Origin: Spongilla lacustris
Taxonomy: Eukaryota; Porifera; Demospongiae; Spongillida; Spongillidae
Assembly (NCBI GenBank): GCA_949361645.1
Contig: OX442426.1
Coordinates: forward strand, 1,794,673 to 1,858,672
Direction: 5' to 3'
DNA: 64,000 bases
Part shown: piece by piece, positions 55,153 to 64,000 of the stretch
Layout: every line of letters begins with the position of its first letter
How positions within the stretch are numbered: position 1 is the stretch's first letter
The notes under the pieces: model-generated
The model's input: the letters and a program-made list of their open reading frames with translations, nothing else
Database searches by the model: none
What the model was told of the DNA's origin: nothing
Program-made: the position numbers and the translations under genes

Positions 55153-55685
55153 TCACTTACTTATTAATATGATGAAGATAAGGATTGCCAAGATGACCAC
55201 TATTAGGATGATCCACAGCTGAGCAATGTGTGTGCATGGAGTGTGATGGTAGGAGGCAGAGGAGAGAGGGGAAGGGAGGGAGGAGGAGGGGAAGGGGAGG
55301 AGGAGGGGAAGGAGGGGAAGGAGAGGAAGGAGGGGAAGGAGAGGAAGGAGGGGAAGGAGAGGAAGGAGGGGAAGGAGAGGGAGGATGGAGAGAATGAAAG
55401 GATAAGAGACAGGGAAGAGAAGGAGGGAAGGGGAGGAAGGAGGGAGGGTAATGATCAAATAGAACATTCCCCACTGCAGACAGCAGTACCTTAACATTGT
55501 TACATAACAACGTGTTCTTAAGCTGGCCCGAAGTCCTCTGAAAGCCCTTGGCCTCCACCTGGAGCTCCTCTGCCTTGGCCTGCAGGTCATCCAGCTTCTC
55601 CCCCCTGGCCACCACCTTGCCTATGTTCTGTCTGGTCACCTCCTTCACATCATCCACCTGACCTCTGAGGGCTCCTATGTTGGAC
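55153..55685 (-). CDS. V4': VAMP-like R-SNARE
   Basis: Minus-strand exons 55685-55490 and 55218-55153 join in phase 0. The first begins with the split codon (CCCAG|G TCC) and encodes IGALRGQVDDVKEVTRQNIG, VVARGEKLDDL with zero-layer Arg, and FQRTSGQLKNTLLCNNVK. The second encodes the anchor LWIILIVVILAILIFIILIS and ends Lys-stop, so almost nothing follows the membrane. Unlike V1-V3, the two SNARE halves are in one exon, as in V5; the Trp-Trp is replaced by LLCNN. It preserves the uninterrupted TTAA that was hit in V4. The Met exon is not identified; 56300-56330 has a possible exon ending CGAACAG before GTGAGT. Confidence 0.75.
55256..55450. repeat. GGAAGGA/GGGGAAGGA purine array in the V4' intron
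   Basis: Unit AGGGGAAGGAGAGGA repeated about ten times with drift. Confidence 0.9.
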
Positions 55686-56178
55686 CTGGGGGAGGAGGGA
55701 TGGTTATGTTAGGTGAGGGAGGGAGGGAGGAGGTAGCTCTAGGTTACATGAATAAAATGCAATGCATCAACTTACAAGACCCTTTCCCTTTCCCCAAACT
55801 ATATCTATGGTGTGAGGCCTCATACCAACTCTACATGTATATCCTTATATACTAGCAGATCCAATGTCCAGACCTCCATATAAGGTCGGCTGGTGATTCA
55901 CTTTTCACTGCTAAATTTATAGCCACTTTATGATACTGTAGGGGCTTAGCAGAGAAGACTGCCAGAGGGGTGTGGTCATGTCACCCTCCCACATTATAAC
56001 CCCACCACCACTCCTCGTCACTCACACATGGTACACATACGAGATACTGTACACATTATGCCCACTAGGGCATCATGTTGTAGTAAGTAGTACATGTAAG
56101 CATATACACACGTGTGCCCACACAAACACACACATATACAGAAATGTTCAACACACAAACACACATATGCACAACACA

Positions 56179-56181
<3 letters not shown>

Positions 56182-56266
<85 letters not shown>
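56182..56266. repeat. (CA)n microsatellite
   Basis: About 40 CA units. Confidence 0.95.
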
Positions 56267-56269
<3 letters not shown>

Positions 56270-56753
56270 ACTAGACACTCATAACTCCCAGAAGTAAGCA
56301 CTCACCTGTTCGCAGTAGAAGATGACGAGGCCTGGGGAGGTGTGGAGGTGTGGAGGTGTGGAGTGGGGAGAAGACGATAAAGGTGTGGCTAGTGGGCGGG
56401 TCTTTGTTATATTGTAATCGCCGCGATGCTCCTACTTGTATATCAAGGCCCTCAGCCAATAATAGCACCGTCATTTAATGCGGCTCGCCATCCCCAATAA
56501 GTCCTCCCGCCCCATCCCCAGAAAGGGTTCTAGTGGCGCAGTAGTCTGTACAAAAGGCCCGGCCTACTACTCACAAAAGCGGAATCGAAGCGGGGTAAAT
56601 TTACGGCTTAGGTACTGTAGTAACAGCGTGCTAATTGCTCAGGTGCAAGCCCAATACCCATAATGGCACGAGGTGTACGCAAACAACTTACCATGTAAAC
56701 GTAGTACTCTTGATTATTTAGGCATGCAAATGATATCACGTGCTGTATATTTT

Positions 56754-56761
56754 TGACGTCA
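56754..56761. promoter_or_regulatory. CRE-like palindrome TGACGTCA upstream of V4'
   Basis: Perfect octamer about 1.07 kb upstream of the first recognised V4' exon (gene on the minus strand). Confidence 0.2.
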
Positions 56762-57739
56762 TAATGTCTAGGTAGCAGTGATAGTCATTTTTTTGTTTAA
56801 AATAAATAAATTAATACGCACTTATAGTCACACAAGTTCAGTTCGACACACCTCGGAGGATGGCTCTGGCATACGCACTTGTTAAGCAAATGCTCCAGTT
56901 AGAGTTGTAATATTGATTTTTTAAAAAGCTATTTTAGCATATCATATTCATGACGCTTAACGCTAAAGCCAGTGGTTATGAATGGTACCATAAATCGTTC
57001 CCTGCAAAGGTGTTTTTTTTTTCACCCAGTGTTAGGCAAAATACTGAAGGCCGCTTCACATCATTTAAGACCCCTATTTCCGCTTATGACCACACACTTT
57101 AAAACGGTAAATGTAGTGTTACTTATTTGCTTCTGAATTTTTTTGTACACTGTGTCTCGACAGGTTGCGGGATCAATGAATATGATCAAAGGAGTCCATT
57201 AAAAATCGTTTCTCTTATTGTACAAGATTATGTGATTTGCAAACATTCCCCGCAGGATGTTCGCAATTGTGCGAGGGGGATGTCCTGCATGAATACGACT
57301 GCATGCATAGTACAGTAATCGAATTGAGACATGAATTGAATTGCGGAGACACAAATTGAATTGAGAATTGAGACTGCCAAGCAGTGCGGCTAGTTCAGTT
57401 TGATTATGGTAAAATATTCGTTCTAGCTTGTTTGAAATCATGGGTACTTCTTACAGAATCACAAATAACGTTTAATATTTGGAGGGGGGTGGAGCCAGGA
57501 ATGGGCATGCTACAGTGAAGAGGGTTGCTGTGCTTTTGCAACCATATACCGGCAGCCTGCTGGCGCTATACTATATTAGCAATAGGCCTGTGTTTAGTTT
57601 AATTTATCTCATGTGCTTTTTAAATATATAATGCAAACAGCATTGAAATTAATATAGAAGGCAGTTTTTTTATTTTTTTTTACTCCATACCTATGGGGAG
57701 CCGTTTGTTGCAAAATTCCAAAATATCGTTCGATCCTTT

Positions 57740-58385
57740 TGGTCTATGAATAACTGCTTGAAACATCGAACGCTCTTCAAACATCGAATGCATTATTCCG
57801 TATTCTCGAGTATCCCGAAGAATTCATTCGATCTTTATTCATGGACAATAAAGTCGAACGAAATATTCCGGATACTCGAGTATCCCGAATATTTCGTTCG
57901 ATCTTTGTAGTATACGGAAAACAACATTCATAGTCTCCGGATACCCAAAGATCGAATGCATTATATTCTCGAGTATCCGGAAGAATTCAGTCGATCTTTT
58001 AAACCGTTATTCATGGGCAACAAAAGTTGAACGAAATATCCCGTATACTTGAGTATTCCGAATATTTTGTTCGATCTTTTTAGTATACGGAAACCGACAT
58101 TCATAGCTTCCGGATACCCAAAGATCGAATGAATCATTCCGGATTCTCGAGTATCCGGAACAATTCATTCGATCTTTATAACCGTAATTCATGGACATCA
58201 AATGTCGAAAGAAATATTCCGGATACTCGAGTATCCCGAATAATGCGTTCGATCTTTCCAGTATACGGAAACCGTTATTCATAACGTCCGAATACCTAAA
58301 GATCGAACGAATTATTCCGGATTCTCGAGTATTCGGATAAATCCATTCGATCTTTGACTCATGTATCTCGTTCGATCTCCCATGC
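57740..58385. repeat. Roughly 178-base tandem repeat of paired palindromes
   Basis: CTCGAG-centred imperfect palindromes occur at 57805, 57875, 57968, 58048 (CTTGAG), 58146, 58226 and 58324, alternately about 80 and 95 bases apart. Each is flanked by ATTCGATCTTT and its complement. Two palindromes make one unit, repeated about 3.5 times. No coding frame. Confidence 0.85.
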
Positions 58386-58599
58386 AGTATATCGGAACGA
58401 AATTTCCAGGAATTGGAATGGGTTTTACGTTAGGAAATTGTTGAGAGCTACAAGTAGAGGAGCATGGAGCCGGTTTGATACATGGCCAGTTCCGTCGCTG
58501 GATTGTGTTGTACAAGTCGACTTTATCAGTGCCATTTGACGGGCTATTGATTCAGTGGCAGCCGGTCATGAACGATGTACATGTACATGTACATATACA

Positions 58600-59424
58600 G
58601 TGTATATGTGAGACAATCGATTCAACGGACCTGGAAACAATAAACTATTTTGAAAATTACAATAGTAACGTACCGTTGAGGAGTCAAATAAATGTTATAT
58701 ATCAAGGTTCCCCTGCAATAGATTTAGGAGGTCTTAGGCGTCAATTCTATACAACATGCACTATTGAAATTTTTTTGCCGAGAACAATTATTATTTGATG
58801 GATCAGAATTCAATTTACGACCAGTTTCTTACCCAAGTGCAACAATCTCAGGTCTTTACACTGTTCTAGGTAACATTCTTATTCACAGTATATTGTTCGA
58901 GGAGAGAGGTTTTCCTTACCTCAGTAGCGCCATTTGTGTATTGGTACATTGCCTCTGGAGAGAGCAAGGCTGTTTAGCACATCTCAAACTCTGGTTTAAG
59001 CTCTGACGTACTGAGTGCTGTTCTCAATGTACTACCTATTTATTTATTTTATTGGCTTTAAGCGTATTCATTTTCAGCTAAATAGTGCATCTGATCTGCA
59101 GGATGGATGTACATGTATATTGTGGTATAAGTGGCACCATACAGGTAAAGAAATTGATTCTCTCCATTGTTTCAGTACTATTGAAAACCCATTGTATTCA
59201 AATCAAATCTGATGTTACACAGTTTTGTTTCTTCCATACAGGTTGCAGCTAAGGAAGATGTCTTTTTTAAAGATACTCTGATAAGACGAGGCAGAGCAAT
59301 TGATCAACTCCGTGAAAGCCTTGACAATTTCTCTTTCCTTGAAGCAATAAGACACTTCCTAGAAACTTTTGCTCCCTTCTTTATGTATCAAGGGTTGATA
59401 ACTAACTCAGATGTGATAAACTGA
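58600..59424 (+). pseudogene. HECT-like ubiquitin ligase fragment, broken
   Basis: Segments in order: LRSQINVIYQGSPAIDLGGL then RRQFYTT; after a frame change in a T run at 58771, REQLLFDGSEFN and VLGNILIHSILFEERGFPYL; after another, VYWYIASGESKAV followed by an in-frame TAG; then, behind an acceptor at 59241, VAAKEDVFFKDTLIRRGRAI and FSFLEAIRHFLETFAPFF. This is the N-lobe pattern (GxxGxDxGGxxRxFF) of HECT domains of the G2E3-like type. The C-lobe with the catalytic Cys is absent before the TGA. At least two frame changes and one stop make it a pseudogene or a badly assembled gene. Confidence 0.7.
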
Positions 59425-59706
59425 TTTTATATGGATGAGGAGACTCAAGATAATAAAAAATGTAAAAAGGTTTATCAAATACTCATTGACTACATTCATT
59501 GCTATTCAGAGAAAAGTTTGCATATCATTACTGTAAAATATATTTGCATTACATGTAAGTAGTTGTTGCAGTAGTGCTAAGAGTAGAATACCAAAAATTT
59601 CAAATTCTTCTATAATATCATGTGCTATTAGGATACAAATTAGTTTTAGAATCATCATTATTTCTGCATAATTCATATGACAGCAACATTATCGCATGAC
59701 TTATTT
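59425..59706. other. AT-rich stretch, nothing recognised
   Basis: Short spacer between the HECT fragment and the MITE. Confidence 0.5.
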
Positions 59707-60148
59707 GTGTTTTAGAAAACACTTATATTCATTGACAAGTGTTTGTTTATGTGACTCAGTGGAGACAAAACCAATCAAAGTTAAGGCCTCAAGTTTATTT
59801 TTACAAGTACATGTACATGTACAACACCTAGGTGTCCATCTCTGATACCTATTTGAGGTACACGCCCCCAACAGGTATGGAGTGCAACTCTTGTCCACTC
59901 TGATGTCAAAACAGTTACGTTATTTTGTAGAACCTCACAGGCCTACCTGAGAGTAATGTACAAATGTTAGAAAGCATAAAAACCATGAGATTTCAGCTGA
60001 AGGTATGTAGCTCAATTTGCTGCCAAAGTTTGGAATCTACATGGTGTACTTGCATAAAATGTTTGAGGCCTTAACTTTAATTGGTTTGGTTTCCAGATAC
60101 ATAAACAGACACTTAAAGATTAGCTTGTTTATTGTTTTATAAACACAC
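59707..60148. mobile_element. MITE-like element with roughly 90-base inverted ends
   Basis: The left end around 59707-59800 (TTTGTTTATGTGACTC, then AAAGTTAAGGCCTCAA) is mirrored at 60058-60148 (TTGAGGCCTTAACTTT, then CATAAACA). No transposase; target duplication not resolved. Confidence 0.65.
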
Positions 60149-60229
60149 AAACAAGTCAAGTGACATTGCTGTTTTCATACGATGTGATGCAGAAATACAT
60201 GCTGATTCTAAAAATGTAATTTGCATCCT

Positions 60230-63150
60230 TATAGCATTTTCAATCTTCAAGCCAAATACAGGCTTCACTTCCATTGTCATCTCCACCACCGAAAAGCCAT
60301 CTTCCCCTTGCACACTCTGTAGCGTCACAAAACGTTTTATTACCGCTGCCCTGTCACGTTTCACCATCGCACGCACCACCGTTGTGCATGCTTTCTCAAT
60401 CACCAAGATCACCAGCATCTTTCCAGTTACATTCCTGTCAATCAGCATGCTCGCCTAATAACCAATCACTCCGTGATGTTAAGATGAATGAGGCTTTTGG
60501 GGCTACTTTAGTCCAATGCAATGTCGTTGATAGTAGCAACCCATGGTACAATAAGTGGCAAAAGCTTGTCTCCAAGCGAACCAGCTACCACTATATTTCT
60601 AATGGCGCTGTGGGAAGAGATTTTACGCAATTACTCACACAGGAAGTCACTTTGTTGAACCAAGGCAGTTGTAAATCAGAACGTATGATAGTTTTTATTG
60701 GTGTAGTTCTTCAACATGACAATATGGTCTGATATATGTAGACTCATTAAATGTCGCATGGACATGTGGAAGAATGATCGATTTGATGAACTATTCTATG
60801 AATTTGAAAGATGCTCCAAACAGCACCGAACCAGCAGTACCTCATCCCACACTGACGAACATACCTTAAAGGTGTTTTCACATCTTATGCAAAAGGGTCA
60901 AGTGAGATCAGCAGTTCAATGGCTAACCGGCAGAAAGGACAAATAAAGGAGGTGTGCTGGACATATCCTGCCTTGTTGATGATGGGCCTAAAACTGTCTT
61001 TGATGTGTTAAAAGAAAAACATCCTGAACCTTCCATACCACCAGAGGATGCATATCTTAAGTGTGTGGACCTACCACCACTAGCTGATGTGGACATTACA
61101 AGCTCTCATATTGAAATCACTGCTAAGAAAATTCAAGGAGGAGCTGGTCCTGGAGGGTCCACCGCTTCACTCTGGCAAGCTCTTTTACTTCACTTTGGTG
61201 TACATAGTGCAAACCAGCGAGATGCCATGGCTGAACTTGCCAGACGTTTATCCAATTCCATCATTGACTGGTCAGACATACAAGCCTTGATGAGCACTCA
61301 CCTAGTTGCCTTGGATAAGTCCCCAGACGTTCGCCCTATTGCTATAGGGGAAATACCTAGGCGTATACTTTGTAAAGCTGTGGCGTTGGCAACTAGTATG
61401 GATGTCACTGACTTGCGTGGCATCGACCAATTATGCTCTAGCATAAAAGGAGGCATTGAAGGAGCAGTACATGCCATGTAGGAATTGTATGAAGAAAATC
61501 GAAAGTCTGCCTGGGGTATATTATTGGTAGATGCATTTAACTCCCTTAACAGATCTGCTGCCATTTGGAACTGCCGTGTTCAGTGTCCTCTGTGCTCCAG
61601 GTTCCTTTTCAACACCTATAGAGGGTACACAGCTTTAGTACTTCAAGGTATGTCAAAGACTGATGCCCTCTTGAGTAAAGAAGGTGTAATGCAGGGGGAC
61701 CCTTTGTCCATGCTTATGTATGCATCATCTACACTGCCACTTATCAAATCCCTCTACAACCCATCCACCTTGGTCCAGAATTGGTATGCAGATGATTCCT
61801 CTTGCGCAGCAAAACTGCCTCATTTGCTCAAATGGTTTCAAAGGTTATGTGAATTGGGACCCAAGTACGGGTACTACCCAGAACCCAAGAAGACCATTCT
61901 CATAGTAGATCCCACTTTCAAGGATGAAGCCAATTTTATCTTTCAACCCTTCGGTATAAGTGTGGTCAGTGGTCATCGTTTCCTGGGAGGATTTATTGGT
62001 GGCTCTGATAGTACAAGACAATTTGTTCAGTCTAAGGTCACAGAATGGATTTCATGTATTATGGAACTCAGCAAAGCTGCAGAAAAGTACCCCCAGGCTG
62101 CTTTTTCAGCATTGTCTAAATCACTACAATTTGAATGGACATATTTGCAGAGGGTAGTGTCTGATTGCAGTGCTGCCTTTGCTCCTGTTTGGGATGCCCT
62201 GAACACTTTTTTTCTGGCCAGCAGTTTTTGAAGGATCTATTTCCGAAACTGAAAAACATTTATTCACACTTCCTACCCGAATGGGTGGTATGGGAATACG
62301 AAATCCTATTGAAACAGCTAACAATGCCTACGAAACGTCAAGAACAGGAACAAGTGTAATTGTAGATGCAATCAAAGGGAAGGTTCCTTTTTCAATGCTG
62401 GACCACAACGATCAATTTGCCAAGACAATATCTAGTATGCACTGTAATATTTGACATCAGGACCAGGCCACACAAGACTCTATTCTTTCTATCTTGGATT
62501 CAAAGAAGAAGAGAGCATTTCGGCGTTCAATTGATGGTAAAACTTCTGCATGGCTAGCAGTATTGCCGCTGTGTACACACCACTTCGATTTGTCTGCAAC
62601 AGAATTCAGAGATGCACTGGCGATGAGATACCAGCGTCCTTTGCTTAGGATGCCAGCCACCTGTGATGAATGTGGTGCAGCATTCAATCTTGAGCATGCC
62701 CTAGACTGCAGAAAGGGGGGGGGGGGGGGGGGGGAGGGGTGGGGAGGGGGGGGGGGGCTGGTCATCCAACACCATAATGAAATCAGAGATGCACTTGGGG
62801 ATCTGGCCTCAATAGCATTCAGGAATGTGATAAAGGAGCCAGTTGTGTGAAGGAGGCTAACATCAGAGATGGTACCCCTGCCTTGATTGTGGACATCAGT
62901 ATTAGAGGTCTTTGGGAACCTCAGGCAGTAACTGGATTGTGTACCGTTAGTAGTGGAGTCGTATGGAGCCTGGGGAAAGGAGGCTTTGGAGTCTATCTCC
63001 CAGCTAGCTTCTCGACTAGCCACTTGCTCATCCAAGGCTAAGTCAGTGGTTCTTACCTAATTCTATGGGCAGCTGAACCTTCACCTTGTTCGAGCTAATG
63101 CCATTGCCATCCTTTCCCATAGCAACTGTCAAAGTGATGTTGGGTAGGTA
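60230..63150 (+). pseudogene. Non-LTR retrotransposon (LINE) family A, nearly full-length, broken
   Basis: Reading through breaks, + strand: an N-terminal region from about 60460; ARRLSNSIIDWSDIQ and DVRPIAIGEIPRRILCKAV (fingers region) at 61240-61380; an in-frame TAG at 61479; then the reverse transcriptase motifs LLVDAFNSLNR, GVMQGDPLSM, WYADDSSC and KKTILIV at 61525-61905. Downstream is a thumb-like region with MGGMGIRNPIETANNA in another frame, a Cys/His cluster CDECGAAFNLEHALDC, and PALIVDISIRGLWEPQ, characteristic of C-terminal domains of this LINE type. It ends in NLHLVRANAIAIL. There are frame changes near 60716, 60940, 62220 and 62850, and a G run at 62716-62757. It copies itself by target-primed reverse transcription when intact; this copy cannot. 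Confidence 0.8.
62716..62757. repeat. G-rich run inside the LINE
   Basis: Nearly pure G interrupted twice; it expands the position just after the Cys/His cluster where the family B copy has HGGDVV. Confidence 0.85.
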
Positions 63151-63238
63151 TAGTTAGCTATAGTATTTTGTGTATATTGTGTGTAGTCTTTATACATGTA
63201 TAAGAGTGTACTTGTGTAGATCCGTTATTATTGTATTT

Positions 63239-63254
63239 CAATAATAATAATAAT
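63239..63254. repeat. (AAT)n run
   Basis: About five units between the end of LINE A and the start of the LINE B fragment. Confidence 0.85.
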
Positions 63255-63465
63255 ACCCTTGGCAGCAGAGACCTTTTGCTGTTGGGGTGTAGAAGCTCAG
63301 GGTTCCATTTCTTGGCTGGCTGCACATCTGGCTTTGCAGTTTCAGTGCAGCAAGTCAAAGGCCATAACAAGCATCTACCAGAGACTGAAGCTCACCCTAG
63401 TTCACTGCAATGCCAGAGCCTTGCTATCCCGTGCTAGGTTTCAGCATTCAGTGGGAGAGGGCTGA
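63255..63465 (+). pseudogene. 3' fragment of LINE family B
   Basis: One frame reads CCWGVEAQGSISWLAAHLAL, KAITSIYQRLKLTLVHCNAR and ALLSRARFQHSVGEG then a stop. It matches the C-terminus of the copy ending at 17580 (CWGMEAQQSFLRLAARLA..., ARALLSRASFRHSEEGG). It begins in mid-protein right after (AAT)n. Confidence 0.75.
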
Positions 63466-63470
63466 AAATG

Positions 63471-63561
<91 letters not shown>

Positions 63562-64000
63562 TCTCTTTCTATTTTTGTGTAGTCTAGGTGGTAGGTAACA
63601 ATAATAATAAAGGTAGATATAGTAATTTTGGTGTGTAGTCTAGTTGCACATGTTTATACATGTATATCAGTGTATTTGTGTACATGTAAATTTTGTACTT
63701 ATGTAAGATGAACCTCACCTTGACAAGGTCCATTGCTCGAGCCATCCTAGTTAGGGGTCTTGGTGTGTGAACATATAGCAAGGTTGTAATACTATGTTGT
63801 TACTACATGTATTGTGAGCTATAAAAAAATAATAAAATTTTTAATGGGTTTTTAAGTGAGAGTGATGCTGAGTAGAAGTGCATTGTAGATTTAGATGTAT
63901 GGTGTAGTTAGTTGTGTATTTTACGTATGTGTGTATATTATTGTACCTATGTATATGTACTATGTCCCAATTAACATATAAATGATAATACACAAAATGC
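63466..64000. other. Terminal stretch with (GT)n and AT-rich sequence
   Basis: (GT)n with interruptions at 63473-63559, an AATAATAATAA tail at 63599-63609 that may be the LINE B 3' tail, then AT-rich DNA with no gene seen. Confidence 0.6.

Larger units (their letters stand above)
51615..55738. repeat. Right arm of the large inverted duplication
   Basis: Inverse of 38628-42445. Border words: GGCCTAGCTAGCTGGCCGCT at 51630 against its complement at 42410, and the GGGAGGGAGGGAGGAGG stretch at 55720 against 38630. The stretch 53193-55152 between V5' and V4' has no gene, only two expanded tandem arrays and decayed shared sequence. Confidence 0.85.
55739..57739. other. Flank of V4' and stretch without recognised genes
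   Basis: Contains a (CA)n run at 56182-56266, CpG-containing sequence at 56400-56700 that may be the V4' promoter, a TGACGTCA site at 56754, then AT-rich sequence. No exon supported. Confidence 0.45.

Noticed and set aside
60137..60448. Minus-strand frame of 103 codons beside the LINE start
   Set aside because: Plausible-looking composition, but it overlaps the MITE end and the LINE N-terminal region and has no recognisable domain.
1..64000. tRNA or rRNA genes
   Set aside because: I saw no cloverleaf with A/B box pairs and no rRNA-like conserved stretch by eye; a tRNAscan-SE and Infernal run would settle it.

Overview
This is a metazoan nuclear window: split genes with GT-AG introns, simple-sequence runs, minisatellites, non-LTR retrotransposons, several kinds of inverted-repeat DNA transposon and a 200-base assembly gap. 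The combination of ankyrin/Roc/Death proteins, RecQ-like helicase fragments, HECT-like fragments and the very frequent palindromic word TACATGTA suggests a sponge (demosponge, Amphimedon-like). That placement is inference, not proof.

Layout. (1) About 0.8-14.8 kb, + strand: a DAPK1-like gene with ankyrin repeats, a Roc-type GTPase, a COR-like region, a zinc-ribbon-like segment and a Death domain. No kinase is visible. Its first part was built by tandem duplication of a 171-base exon; one copy is frameshifted. (2) 14.8-18.8 kb: a duplicated 3' end of that gene and two 5'-truncated LINE copies, each beginning at a (TAA)n run. (3) 18.8-55.7 kb: the main content, a cluster of R-SNARE (VAMP/synaptobrevin-like) genes. 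Five retain a SNARE motif plus a C-terminal membrane anchor with good splice sites: V1 at 18.8-26.8, V2 at 28.0-34.4, V3 at 49.2-51.1, V5' at 52.4-53.2 (all +) and V4' at 55.7-55.2 (-). V5 at 41.9-41.1 (-) is also open but carries Lys in place of the zero-layer Arg. V4 at 38.7 kb is dead: it has lost its anchor exon and carries a 701-base TTAA-flanked (piggyBac-type) insertion whose empty site survives in V4'. Two further fragments of V3 lie at 35.2 and 38.3-38.6 kb. V4/V5 and V5'/V4' are the arms of a roughly 4 kb inverted duplication (38.6-42.4 versus 51.6-55.7). V1 has a roughly 4.2 kb minisatellite in one intron, and V2 introns hold two minisatellites and two foldback elements, one carrying RecQ-like helicase fragments in both arms. 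(4) 42.5-48.4 kb, between the arms: a decayed pogo/jerky-like transposon, a decayed TRIM-like gene and a decayed LINE. (5) 57.7-64 kb: a roughly 178-base tandem repeat of palindromes, a decayed HECT-like ligase fragment, a MITE, and a nearly full-length but broken LINE followed by a fragment of a second LINE family.

How the genes relate: the VAMP-like proteins are predicted tail-anchored vesicle SNAREs, paralogues that have diverged in their membrane-proximal region (Trp-Trp type, Cys-rich type, or neither). The Roc/Death protein is a predicted intracellular signalling scaffold and has no evident functional link to them. Exon joins were worked out by hand from splice consensus, reading phase and comparison between paralogues; no transcript evidence was available.
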